From NCBI RefSeq assembly GCF_900167415.1, contig NZ_FUWU01000009.1, forward strand, positions 1 through 56,178: a stretch of 56,178 nucleotides of DNA. Direction: 5' to 3'. Shown here piece by piece: positions 27,538-36,720 of this stretch; the first letter of the stretch is position 1; every line of letters begins with the position of its first letter. Under the pieces are notes generated by a model that was given only the letters and a program-made list of their open reading frames with translations, did not search any database and was not told where the DNA came from. The stretch is from Fibrobacter intestinalis. Lineage in GTDB: Bacteria > Fibrobacterota > Fibrobacteria > Fibrobacterales > Fibrobacteraceae. Both the position numbers and the translations under genes were made by a program.

Positions 27538-30500
27538 GTGAAGATTACCAAATTAAAGATTTTCGGCTTCAAGTCGTTTGCCCAGCGAACAGAAATCACG
27601 TTTTCTGGGAACGGGCTTACCGCGGTTGTCGGTCCGAACGGAGCAGGCAAGTCCAATATCGTGGACTCGATTCGTTGGGTTCTGGGCGAACAGCGCGCGT
27701 CGGTTCTGCGTATGGATAAAATGCAGAGCGTCATCTTTTCTGGAACGGAAGAGCGCGCGGCCATGAGCCTTGCCGAAGTCTCCTTGGTCATCGACAACAG
27801 CGACGGGGATTTGGCTTCGGAATATTCGGAAGTAATGGTGACTCGCCGGGCGCACCGCGACGGCCTGACCGAATATCTGATCAACAATCAGGAATGCCGC
27901 CTGAAGGACATTCAAAATCTTTTTTTCGATTCGGGGTTGGGTTCCGGCAGTTATTCCCAGATGAACGAAGTGATGATTCGCAATGTTCTCGCGGATAGTC
28001 CGGAATACCGCCGTACACTTTTTGAAGAAGCCGCCGGCGTCAGCAAGTATAAGAAGCAGCGCAAGGAGACGGTCAGCCAACTGGAAAGGGTTCGCACCGA
28101 TCTGGAACGCGTCGAAGACAATTTGAAGCACGAGCGCAATACGGTTCGCCAATACGAGAAACAGGCGGAAAAGGCGAACGAATGGAAACGATTGCGCACC
28201 AGACTGCGGGAATTGGATCTCTCGGTCAGTTTGGACAGGCACGAGGACAACCGGAAAAATCTGGCGGTTCTGAACGACGCCAAGACTCGGATTCAGCATG
28301 AGCAGGATGCGGATAAAACCCGTCTGTCGGAATTGGAAACGAAAATTGCCGAACGCCAGCTGCTGATCGCGGGCGACGAAGAAAATCTGCGCGGCCTGGA
28401 GAACGAGGTCAAAAAACAGGAATTTGAACTGAATGATTTGAACAACGAGCTTTCCCGCAACCGAGAGGCGCAGGGAAATGCAGAGATGAACATTCAGAAA
28501 TATCTCGGGGAAATCGAGGATTCCAAAAACCGGATTGCGTCTTTAAAGCAGGAAAGCGACCGGTTGGAAAACGAAACCAGCCAGTTGGGCTCGGAAGATG
28601 TCCTTTCGGAGCAGCAGGCGGAACTGGAGCGGGAAGAAGAAGCGTTGCAGGTCTTGCGGGACAGCGTAGATGATTTGCGGGAATCTTCCCGGGCGCTTGC
28701 GGATAAGCGCATTGCGTGCGTGAACAAGGCTAGCAGTCTGCGCGCCAACTGGCAACGTCGGGACGCGGAATCGGAAATCCTTCTGGCGAATGCGCAAAAA
28801 TGGAAGTCGGAGTATTCGGACTTGGAACGCCGAAAGAACGAGTCCGAAGAAACGCTGCGCGAAATCGCTGCTGGCGTTGAATCCGCCCAGCGGGAAATAG
28901 AAATTTTGCAGGAACGCAAAAGCGTGCAGGAAGAGGAAATCGAAACCCTTTCCGCCTCCCTTTCTCAGCAAGAAGAAAAAATGCTGCAGGCGAAATCGCG
29001 GATTGCGGGGCTTGAATCGCGCATCGAATTGCTGGAAAATATGGGAAGCGACGCCCTTGCTGGCGAAACTTTCCTGCTGAATTCCCGGGCGTCCGAAGTG
29101 CGCGGCCTGTTAGGTTCGCTGATGACCGTGGAACCGGCGTATGCAAGCGCCATCGAATTTGCCTTGGGAAGAGCGCTGAACGCCGTTGTAACCGATTCTT
29201 CTCGATTGGATGCGCTGCTGGACAATTTGGATGCCGCCGAAGCGGGGGGCGCCATTCTCGCTTTTGTTAGTGGGAACGCCGATGTCCAAGAATTTCCTCA
29301 CCGTCCGGGGGTCATTGGTGTCGCCAGCCGATTTGTCCAAGCGGAGCCGGCAATTCTTCCTTTGGTCGAAAGACTGCTTTCCCGAGCCGTTCTTGTTGAA
29401 AATTTTGCCACGGCCAAATCGCTTGCCCAGGAGTTTGCCAGCGAAGACTACTGGTTCCTTTCTCTTGACGGACGTTATGTTTCTACGCGCGGACTTGTCT
29501 GGGGCGGTTCCGGGAAGAATGAAGCACCGGGCGTGCTGGCGCGCAAAGCCGAACTGGAAAAAGACGTGGCGGAAGTCGAAGCGATTCGGGCGGAAGCCGA
29601 GCGCATTGCCGATGAACGGGAACGGTTGAAAGAAAGATTGGAAGAATCCCGGGCGGTGCTTTCGGAAACGGAGGATTCCATTCGGGATGCGGATGGACGG
29701 ATGCGTTCGGGAGAAGCGGCAAAAAAAATTCATCAAGGCGTTCTTTCCGATGTGGAACGGCAGATGGCCAATCTGCGCTCCAGTCTGGAAAATGCGGAAG
29801 CTCGCATTGCGCAAGCGCAATCCGAAAAATCCGACGATGCCGAGCTCGCCGCCGCCGATGCGGAGTCCAAAAGCATCGAAGACGAATACGCCAAAGTGAT
29901 GGACGCCCTGTCGGAAAAAGAACAGATCTGCAAGGACAAAGAAGAAGATGTTCGGGAAATGCGTTCTCGGCTCGGAGCAACTCAATCTTCTTTGCAGAAC
30001 AGTTTAAACCGCATCCGTTCCATTGCGGAGCAAATTCAGGTTTTTGACGGCATTATCGAAGGCCGTCATCAGGAAATCGAAAAAATCGCTTTGCAAAAGG
30101 AAAATTTGCAGGCAAAAGAAAACGAGCTGGCGGAGAAAATCCAAAACAAAGACGAAGAGCTCCGCGTCAAGGAAGGCGAGCGGGATGCGGCACGCGAACG
30201 TTACAATGTCGTTGCGGGAGACTTGGCCGACTGGCGTTCCGAAGTGAATGAAATCAACCGGAAATTGCTGAATCGATTGAACGATATCAACGATTTGACG
30301 TTGCGCATCAATGCGCTCGGTACCAATATCGACCGGATGAAGGAACGCGTTTTCAGCGAATGGGAAGTGGACATCGACCATGCGGAAGATGTGGAACGCG
30401 TAGAATACAATGAAAGCGCCGCCAAAAAGGAAATCTCCGATTTAAAAAGCCAGATAAAGAACTTGGGTCCGGTGAACGTCGATATCATGGAAGATTTCGA

Positions 30501-31086
30501 TGCGCAAAAAGCGCGCTTGGCAGAAGTGGAGAAGCAATTCAACGACTTGGACAAGGCGCGCGCGTCCTTGGATCGCACTATCACCAAATTGGACGGCATT
30601 GCCCGCGAGCGTTTCTTGGAAACTTTCCGTCGTATCCAAAAAAATTTCCAGGACGTGTTCAGCCGGGTCATGGTGAACGGCGAAGCCAAGCTGGCGCTTC
30701 AGGGCGACGATCCTTTGGAAGCGGCCATCGAAGTGAACGCGCGGCCTACGGGCAAAAAAATGCGTGGAACGACTGCGCTTTCCGGTGGGGAACGCGCTTT
30801 GACCGCGGTTTCCCTCCTCTTTGCCATTTACATGGAGAAGCCTTCGCCCTATTGCGTTCTGGACGAAGTCGATGCGCCTTTGGACGATGCGAATATCGGT
30901 CGCTTTATGGAACTCTTGCGCCATTTTTCAAACAAGACGCAGTTCATCCTTGTCACGCACAACAAGCGTACGATGGCCGCCGCCGATATGCTTTACGGTG
31001 TGACGCAAGAAATCAAGGGCATTTCGCGAATCGCTTCGGTAAAGTTGGACGACGCTGTCGCTTTGGAATTGCACCGTTCGACTTAA
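27538..31086 (+). CDS. smc: Chromosome partition/condensation protein SMC
   Basis: 1182 residues from a GTG, normal length. SMC forms the ATP-driven ring, with ScpA/ScpB, that folds and separates chromosomes. The N-terminal head has KIFGFKSFA and Walker A VGPNGAGKSNIVDSIRWVLGE, a long coiled coil follows, the hinge is around residues 520-650 (GSLMTVEPAYASAIEFALGRAL), then the return coiled coil and the C-terminal head with LSGGERALTAVSLLFAIY and Walker B VLDEVDAPLDDANI. The GTG is the only start giving the full head; no strong Shine-Dalgarno is visible. scpAB are not in the window. Confidence 0.96.
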   Translation: MKITKLKIFGFKSFAQRTEITFSGNGLTAVVGPNGAGKSNIVDSIRWVLGEQRASVLRMDKMQSVIFSGTEERAAMSLAEVSLVIDNSDGDLASEYSEVMVTRRAHRDGLTEYLINNQECRLKDIQNLFFDSGLGSGSYSQMNEVMIRNVLADSPEYRRTLFEEAAGVSKYKKQRKETVSQLERVRTDLERVEDNLKHERNTVRQYEKQAEKANEWKRLRTRLRELDLSVSLDRHEDNRKNLAVLNDAKTRIQHEQDADKTRLSELETKIAERQLLIAGDEENLRGLENEVKKQEFELNDLNNELSRNREAQGNAEMNIQKYLGEIEDSKNRIASLKQESDRLENETSQLGSEDVLSEQQAELEREEEALQVLRDSVDDLRESSRALADKRIACVNKASSLRANWQRRDAESEILLANAQKWKSEYSDLERRKNESEETLREIAAGVESAQREIEILQERKSVQEEEIETLSASLSQQEEKMLQAKSRIAGLESRIELLENMGSDALAGETFLLNSRASEVRGLLGSLMTVEPAYASAIEFALGRALNAVVTDSSRLDALLDNLDAAEAGGAILAFVSGNADVQEFPHRPGVIGVASRFVQAEPAILPLVERLLSRAVLVENFATAKSLAQEFASEDYWFLSLDGRYVSTRGLVWGGSGKNEAPGVLARKAELEKDVAEVEAIRAEAERIADERERLKERLEESRAVLSETEDSIRDADGRMRSGEAAKKIHQGVLSDVERQMANLRSSLENAEARIAQAQSEKSDDAELAAADAESKSIEDEYAKVMDALSEKEQICKDKEEDVREMRSRLGATQSSLQNSLNRIRSIAEQIQVFDGIIEGRHQEIEKIALQKENLQAKENELAEKIQNKDEELRVKEGERDAARERYNVVAGDLADWRSEVNEINRKLLNRLNDINDLTLRINALGTNIDRMKERVFSEWEVDIDHAEDVERVEYNESAAKKEISDLKSQIKNLGPVNVDIMEDFDAQKARLAEVEKQFNDLDKARASLDRTITKLDGIARERFLETFRRIQKNFQDVFSRVMVNGEAKLALQGDDPLEAAIEVNARPTGKKMRGTTALSGGERALTAVSLLFAIYMEKPSPYCVLDEVDAPLDDANIGRFMELLRHFSNKTQFILVTHNKRTMAAADMLYGVTQEIKGISRIASVKLDDAVALELHRST

Positions 31087-31155
31087 TGGACTGCGCTTTT
31101 CTGCCGTTTCGCATTCTTTCAAATTTCCGGGTGGCTTAAATCGCTTAAAGAATGC

Positions 31156-31163
31156 TATATTTG
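31156..31163 (+). promoter_or_regulatory. Putative -7 element upstream of tRNA-Arg
   Basis: TATATTTG lies about 80 bases before the tRNA 5' end. No clear TTG -33 is visible. It may serve the tRNA and the following gene. Confidence 0.35.
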
Positions 31164-31241
31164 TGCTGCTGAAAAGGAAGCGTTTAGCTTTGGGGACGAA
31201 TCCAATCGTCTGCGAAGTTCGACGTTCTAGAATGCATTTAA

Positions 31242-31313
31242 GCCCTCATAGCTCAAAAGGATAGAGCACGCCCCTCCTAAGGGTGAGATCTACGTTCGAT
31301 TCGCAGTGGGGGT
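31242..31313 (+). tRNA. tRNA-Arg (anticodon CCU)
   Basis: 72 bases. The acceptor arm GCCCTCA pairs with TGGGGGT (two G-T wobbles), D-stem GCTC with GAGC, anticodon stem CGCCC with GGGTG around loop CTCCTAA (anticodon CCT), and the T-loop TTCGATT is standard. The T-stem CTACG/CGCAG has one A-C mismatch. CCU reads the AGG codon. No CCA is encoded; ATTTTTT follows at once. Confidence 0.85.
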
Positions 31314-31327
31314 ATTTTTTAGAGCCT

Positions 31328-32818
31328 ATGAAACGCTATTACGTTTTATTTACCGTCGTCTTTTTTTTGATGCTGCTCCTGCCGCTTTCTTGGGAATTGG
31401 CTCATTCCGCTTGCGAAAAAAAAGCGTTTGCCCCGTTTGACCTTTTTCGGGATGCCGTTCGCCCTGTTGTTCGGGAATCGGTTTTGCAAAGGGAAGCGGA
31501 TTCTCTCTATGCGGTTTGGCGGGAAGCCCTTTCTGTGGCGGAATCTTCGGACGTTTCTTTGGAAAAACGCGAAGAGGCTTTTTCCCTTGTGGATGAATGC
31601 GCGCAAAATCTCAAGCGCACGATCATGAATGTCAATGCCTACCTTCCTTTGGATTCGCTGGATTCGGCGGTGCAAAACATCTCCGCGATGCAAAAGCTCC
31701 TTGCCGCATGGGAATCGGAAGAGGACGTTCGGGATTCGCTGGAACATTTGGCTTTGGCGATTCGCGAGGAGTATTCGTCGTTTTCGTGGAAGCGTCTTGG
31801 GAATGCCTGGCTTTACCACGGTTTTTTGAACGGGGATTATCTGCGGGCTTATGAAAATCAGCAGGAAAAAGAAAACGCCTTTGTCAAAAAGACGCGCCCC
31901 GTTTATCAGGCTTTTGCATGGAAAGTTCTGCGGGATCCTGGAGAGAAGGCGGTTGTCGCCGATTCGAATTTTCTTTTTTACCGGCAAGATGTGGATTTTT
32001 TGGTAAAGCCCGCTCCATGGACCACGGACAGTTTGGACAATCCCATTGAAGCGGTTCTCGATTTTAAAAAGGAATTGGAAAAAAAGGGAATTGAACTGCT
32101 GGTCGTTGTCGTTCCGGGAAAGTCCACCATCTATCCGGAAATTTTGAATCCGCAGCTATACGGGCTTTCGGGAATGAATATTTCCTTGGGTCGGCGTTTT
32201 GTGGATACCCTCCGCTCGTTAAATGTGAATGTGGTGAATCTTTATACGCCGTTGATGCAAGCCAAGCAAAAAGATCGGCGCAAGGATTTTCTCTACTTGA
32301 ATACGGATACGCACTGGACGCCGCGCGGGGCGCAAATCGCTGCCAAAGTCATTGCGGATGATGTGAAGAAATTGCCTGTGGCAAAAAATCTGCCGCATGA
32401 AGACTGGGTGGATTCGCTGGTGATGGCCGACCGTGTCGGCGACGTGGCGACGATGGCAAATCTGGAATACGCTTTTCCCCAGCAAAGAGTCGAAGCGTTT
32501 CAGGTGAAAAATGCGAAAACGGGAACGCCCCGCGGCAACGATTTTCGCAAAGCGAAAATTTTGATTTTGGGAGACAGCTATTCCCGCATTTATGAAACGG
32601 ATGCGCCGATGTCGTCCGGATGGATTTCCCACTTGGCGAAGGAATTGCGTACTCCTGTTGCAAGCATTGTTTCCGATGGCGGCTCCAGCACCCTTGTCCG
32701 GGAAAAGCTCGCGCGCCGTTCTGGCGTTCTCAAAGGAAAAACGCTGGTGATTTGGGAATTTGTCGAAAGGGATTTGCGCTTTGGAGCCGAAGGCTGGAAA
32801 AAAGTGAGGTTGGACTGA
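31328..32818 (+). CDS. AlgJ/AlgX-like SGNH acyltransferase-type membrane protein
   Basis: 496 residues from the ATG 14 bases after the tRNA; an open frame running into the tRNA is not used. An N-terminal anchor (VLFTVVFFLMLLLPLSW) and a charged helical region to about residue 210 lead into the SGNH/AlgJ-like domain: LLVVVVPGKSTIYPEIL, YLNTDTHWTPRGAQIAA (D-x-H pair) and ILILGDSYS (nucleophile Ser). AlgJ/AlgX family members O-acetylate periplasmic polysaccharide, taking acetyl groups from an MBOAT membrane partner. No MBOAT gene is adjacent, so its partner is elsewhere or the role differs. The stop overlaps the hemL start (TGATG), which suggests one transcript. Confidence 0.75.
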   Translation: MKRYYVLFTVVFFLMLLLPLSWELAHSACEKKAFAPFDLFRDAVRPVVRESVLQREADSLYAVWREALSVAESSDVSLEKREEAFSLVDECAQNLKRTIMNVNAYLPLDSLDSAVQNISAMQKLLAAWESEEDVRDSLEHLALAIREEYSSFSWKRLGNAWLYHGFLNGDYLRAYENQQEKENAFVKKTRPVYQAFAWKVLRDPGEKAVVADSNFLFYRQDVDFLVKPAPWTTDSLDNPIEAVLDFKKELEKKGIELLVVVVPGKSTIYPEILNPQLYGLSGMNISLGRRFVDTLRSLNVNVVNLYTPLMQAKQKDRRKDFLYLNTDTHWTPRGAQIAAKVIADDVKKLPVAKNLPHEDWVDSLVMADRVGDVATMANLEYAFPQQRVEAFQVKNAKTGTPRGNDFRKAKILILGDSYSRIYETDAPMSSGWISHLAKELRTPVASIVSDGGSSTLVREKLARRSGVLKGKTLVIWEFVERDLRFGAEGWKKVRLD

Positions 32819-34092
32819 TGGAAAATTCTTGGTGGAATCGTGCGTTGAAAGTGTTGCCGGGCGGCGTGGACTCTCCTGTCCGCGCATTCGGCGGAGTCGG
32901 GGGTGTTCCTCTTTTCATTCAACGTGCGCAGGGACCTTATTTGTATGCAGACGACGGAAAGGCCTATGTGGATTTTATCGGCTCTTGGGGGCCGATGATT
33001 TTGGGACACAACCCGAAAGAAGTCGTGGAAGCCCTGAAGGAACAGCTTTCCCGGGGGCTCAGTTTTGGAATGTGCACGGACATCGAAGTGGAACTTGCCG
33101 AATGCATTCTTTCGAAAATTCCGGGGATGGAAAAAATCCGTTTGGTCAATTCGGGAACGGAAGCGACGATGAGTGCGATTCGCGTGGCTCGCGGGGCGAC
33201 TGGTCGCCATAAAATCATCAAGTTCCGCGGCTGCTATCACGGGCACGGCGATTCGTTTTTGATTCAGGCGGGCTCTGGCGCGCTGACGCATGGAACTCCC
33301 AGTTCTCGGGGCGTAACGCCGGGAGTTGCTCAAGACACGCTTGTAGCGGACTACAATCATTTAGAAGACGTGTCCGCTCTCTTTGACGCAAATCCGAACG
33401 AAATTGCTGCGGTCATTGTGGAACCTGTTGCGGGAAATATGGGCTGCGTGCCTCCTCGCGCAGGATTTCTCGAAGGCTTGCGGGAACTCTGCACAAAAAA
33501 TGGGGCGGTTCTCATCTTTGACGAAGTGATGACGGGCTTTCGCGTTTCGGACGGGGGAGCGGCAAAACGCTTCGGTGTTTTGCCCGATATGATTACGCTG
33601 GGAAAAATTGTCGGCGGGGGAATGCCGCTTGCCGCTTATGCCGGCAAGGAATCGCTGATGCGCAATGTGAGTCCGCTCGGAAAAGTCTATCAGGCGGGAA
33701 CGCTTTCCGGCAATCCGATGGCGGTGACGGCGGGGCTTTCGCAATTGCGGGCCCTCTTCCAACTGAATCCGTGGGAGTCCTTGGAGAAGAAGGGCGCATT
33801 TCTGGAGTCTGCATTGAAAGCGGCTGCCGCTTCGGCGGGATGTTCCGTACAAATAAATCGTGTCGGAGCGATGTTCACCGTTTTCTTTTCCTCGCTTTCT
33901 GTTGTCGATACGGAAACGGCGATGTCTTCGGACACCAAGCGCTTTGCGGCCTTTTTTCATGCGATGCTTTCTCAGGGAATTCTCTTTCCGCCTTCGCAAT
34001 TTGAAACGACATTCTTCGGCACGTCCCATACCGAGGAAATTTTTGAAAGGACCATCTCGGCGGCTCGTACCGCATTTGAAAAGGCGATTTAA
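32818..34092 (+). CDS. hemL: Glutamate-1-semialdehyde 2,1-aminomutase
   Basis: 424 residues from the ATG overlapping the previous stop; an open frame upstream of it is a shadow. This pyridoxal-phosphate enzyme converts glutamate-1-semialdehyde to 5-aminolevulinate, entering haem and corrin synthesis by the C5 route. Motifs: LPGGVDSPVRAFGGVGGVP, NSGTEATMSAIRVARG, CYHGHGDS, FDEVMTGFRV and the Schiff-base Lys in TLGKIVGGGMPLAAY, then AGTLSGNPMAV. hemA (glutamyl-tRNA reductase) is not adjacent. Confidence 0.95.
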   Translation: MENSWWNRALKVLPGGVDSPVRAFGGVGGVPLFIQRAQGPYLYADDGKAYVDFIGSWGPMILGHNPKEVVEALKEQLSRGLSFGMCTDIEVELAECILSKIPGMEKIRLVNSGTEATMSAIRVARGATGRHKIIKFRGCYHGHGDSFLIQAGSGALTHGTPSSRGVTPGVAQDTLVADYNHLEDVSALFDANPNEIAAVIVEPVAGNMGCVPPRAGFLEGLRELCTKNGAVLIFDEVMTGFRVSDGGAAKRFGVLPDMITLGKIVGGGMPLAAYAGKESLMRNVSPLGKVYQAGTLSGNPMAVTAGLSQLRALFQLNPWESLEKKGAFLESALKAAAASAGCSVQINRVGAMFTVFFSSLSVVDTETAMSSDTKRFAAFFHAMLSQGILFPPSQFETTFFGTSHTEEIFERTISAARTAFEKAI

Positions 34093-35421
34093 ATGAATAT
34101 CTTTGAAGCTGTCCAGTTTCTTTCCGACGAGGCTAAAAAATCGACGACCGCGTTTGACATTGTGGCGGGGCATTCCAAATCGGAAGGCGTTTCCGTTTTT
34201 CAGGGTAAAGTGCAAAATACGGAAATTTCCGAATCCGTCGGTGTCGGGATTCGCGCTTTCTGCGGGGCAAAACCCGGCTATGCTTACACAGAGCGTTTGA
34301 CAGAGAGCGCCTTGATGCAGACTTTAAAAGATGCTTTGCAGCACACGAAACTTACCAAGGATTTGCCCATATCGCTTCCGCATCCGGAAAATCACGCTTT
34401 TCGCAGGGAACATTATAATCCGCATTTAAAAGACGTTTCGCTTTCGCAAATGACGGATTTGGCGTTGGACATTGAAAAACGTTGCTATGCGCTTTCCGCA
34501 GATGTCAAAAATGTGCCGTATTTGGGATGCCAAAAGAGCGAGAGCCAGATGATTTTCGCCAATTCAAACGGTGTCTATTTTGAATCCGTCGGCAATGGAA
34601 TCGGAGCGGGCGCGGGGCTTGTCGCGGAACGGAATGGTTCCCGCAAAATGGGAAGCTTCGACCAGGACAAAGAGCGGATTGAAGACATTTCCGCCGAGAA
34701 AATCGCCCAAAAGTCTGTAGAACGCGCTTTGGAACTTTTGGAACCGCAAAAAATCGTTTCGGGAAAAATGCCTGTCGTGATTTCCGAACGCGTTGCCGGG
34801 CAGCTGCTGGGCATGTATGCTTCTTCCTTTATCGCGGAGCAGGTGCAAAAAGGGCAATCCCGCTTGCAGGGAAAGCTCGGGCAAAAAATCGCCGGAGCGA
34901 ATCTGACTCTTCTTTCCGATCCGACTCGCGAAGATTTGCCGGGAGTAAAAACTTACGATGCCGAAGGCACTTATGCGGACACGGTTACGGTTGTTCGTGA
35001 CGGCGTTCTTTCCGAATTTCTTTACAATTTGGAAACCGCCGCGGTGGAAGGGAAAAAGAGCAACGGCTGTGCAGCCCGTTCGTATGGCGGAAAGGTGGGA
35101 ACGGCTTTTTCCAATCTTGTCGTTCTTCCCGGTGAAAAAACGACTGCGGAGCTTCTGCGGCTTTTCCCGCGCTGTCTGCTAGTCGTGAAACTCGAAGGCA
35201 ATTCCGGTTGCAGCGCGATAAGTGGCGACATGAGCATCGGCGTGCAGGGGCTTTATGCGGAAAACGGAGAGGTTCTTCATCCGGTCGAAGGCGCTACTTT
35301 GAGCGCGAACTTTATCGATCTTCTGGAAACCCTTGTTGCTATCGGAAGCGAATACCCGGATGCTTTTTCCGGTTTGCAGGTCCCCGCTTTGGCGTTCCCC
35401 GAGATTTCGGTTTCCAACTGA
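34093..35421 (+). CDS. pmbA: TldD/PmbA family protein (TldE-type subunit)
   Basis: 442 residues, starting directly after the hemL stop. PmbA/TldE partners TldD in a heterodimeric metalloprotease. The family pattern is visible: VSVFQGKVQNTEISES near the N-terminus, SNGVYFESVGNGIGAGAGLVA in the middle and NLETAAVEGKKSNGCAARSYGG with a C-terminal GNSGCSAISGDMSIGVQG. The HExxxH zinc motif of TldD is absent, which points to the TldE-like, non-catalytic half. tldD is not next to it. Confidence 0.85.
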   Translation: MNIFEAVQFLSDEAKKSTTAFDIVAGHSKSEGVSVFQGKVQNTEISESVGVGIRAFCGAKPGYAYTERLTESALMQTLKDALQHTKLTKDLPISLPHPENHAFRREHYNPHLKDVSLSQMTDLALDIEKRCYALSADVKNVPYLGCQKSESQMIFANSNGVYFESVGNGIGAGAGLVAERNGSRKMGSFDQDKERIEDISAEKIAQKSVERALELLEPQKIVSGKMPVVISERVAGQLLGMYASSFIAEQVQKGQSRLQGKLGQKIAGANLTLLSDPTREDLPGVKTYDAEGTYADTVTVVRDGVLSEFLYNLETAAVEGKKSNGCAARSYGGKVGTAFSNLVVLPGEKTTAELLRLFPRCLLVVKLEGNSGCSAISGDMSIGVQGLYAENGEVLHPVEGATLSANFIDLLETLVAIGSEYPDAFSGLQVPALAFPEISVSN

Positions 35422-35619
35422 TTCTTTGGTAGCGCTTGCAACCATTTGAATCGGGTGGGCATCCAAATGGCGTAAAAAAACGCTTCTAAAAATGGCTTTG
35501 ATGAAGCGGTTCAACAAACGGCTGCTGTGCTTCACGGGCTCACCAACCAGATGCTGTGTCGTAACCGATTTTTTGAAAATGAATTTTTAGAAGTGACTGT
35601 AAATGAAATAGGTTGAATC

Positions 35620-36720
35620 ATGAAAAAATCGACAATTTCTTTCTCTTGTTTTATAACTGGAATTTTTATTGGAATTTTTGTATTGACCGCTTGCTCTTCG
35701 GAAAATACGCCTCAGCCGTCCAAGGCAGCCCGAAAAGGCGCAGGGGCGAAAACGCTTCGTGTTTCGGGCTACATCGCTCGGGAAGATTCCACATCGGGAG
35801 TATATAGCACGGACGGTGAACTTGTCGCAGCGAATCAGGTGGATGTCGCCGCGGAAACGGCGGGCAAAGTTGTCAAGCTCTATGCAAAAGACGGCCAATC
35901 GGTTTCTCAGGGATTTCTCCTTGCCAAACTCGACGATGCGGAGTTGCAGGCGAATTTGAAAAGCGCAAAGGCTTCCCTGGATCTGGCGCAAAAAAAGGCG
36001 GCGCGCATCAAGACGCTCTTTGAAAAGGACGGGGCGACAGCCGAAGAGCTGGAAGCCGCAGAGAGTGCGGTTCAATCGGCAGAGGCTTCCCGGGATTTGA
36101 TTCTTGCCCAATTGAAAAAAACGGAAATTCGCGCGCCTTTCGTCGGCGTTTTGGGAGTGGTCGATATTTCCGAGGGGGCTTGGATTACTGCGGGTTCTAA
36201 AATTGCCACTCTCACGGACAAGCGAAAACTCAAAGTGGATTTTGATTTGCCGCAGCGCTATGCGTATAGCGTTAAAAATGGGGACAAGGTGGAACTGATG
36301 GATTCGGAACGGGGCGAAAGTTTTGTTGCGAAAATCGCTTTCATGGATGCCACGCTCTCCAATTCCAGTCGCACACGCAAAGTTCGAGCGATTGTCGATA
36401 ATGCGAATAAAAAATTGCTCGCCGGAACCTATGTCCGCGTTCGCTTGAATTTTGGAAACGGAACCGTCGCGGGCTTTCCGATTCCCTCCGAAGCGGTGAC
36501 TTTGGATGCGAACGGGGCGTTTGTCTTTATCGTCAAAGAGGGCAAAGCGCAGGAAGTCCGCGTAAAAACGGGGCTTCGCACGCCGATAACGGTGAATATT
36601 CTCTCCGGCCTTTCGGCGGGAGACACCGTCGTTGTTTCCGGTTTGATGAATGTCCGTAACGGAATGTCTTTGGAAATCAAGGACATTGTGAACAACATGA
36701 ATTACGGGGTAAAGGAATGA
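35620..36720 (+). CDS. RND efflux system membrane-fusion lipoprotein
   Basis: 366 residues. A lipoprotein signal ends at LTAC (C25). The HlyD/AcrA plan follows: a lipoyl half-motif (QVDVAAETAGKVVKLYAKDGQSVSQGFLLAKLDD), a coiled-coil hairpin of about 80 residues, the second half-motif (IRAPFVGVLGVVDISEGAWI), and beta-barrel and membrane-proximal domains (LRTPITVNILSGLSAGDTVV). It bridges pump and outer-membrane channel in the periplasm. AGGTTGA precedes the ATG. The stop overlaps the start of the fused pump-channel gene (ATGA). Confidence 0.92.
   Translation: MKKSTISFSCFITGIFIGIFVLTACSSENTPQPSKAARKGAGAKTLRVSGYIAREDSTSGVYSTDGELVAANQVDVAAETAGKVVKLYAKDGQSVSQGFLLAKLDDAELQANLKSAKASLDLAQKKAARIKTLFEKDGATAEELEAAESAVQSAEASRDLILAQLKKTEIRAPFVGVLGVVDISEGAWITAGSKIATLTDKRKLKVDFDLPQRYAYSVKNGDKVELMDSERGESFVAKIAFMDATLSNSSRTRKVRAIVDNANKKLLAGTYVRVRLNFGNGTVAGFPIPSEAVTLDANGAFVFIVKEGKAQEVRVKTGLRTPITVNILSGLSAGDTVVVSGLMNVRNGMSLEIKDIVNNMNYGVKE

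Noticed and set aside
31283-31327. Upstream extension of the SGNH gene
   Set aside because: It overlaps the tRNA-Arg gene; the ATG at 31328 begins the membrane anchor.
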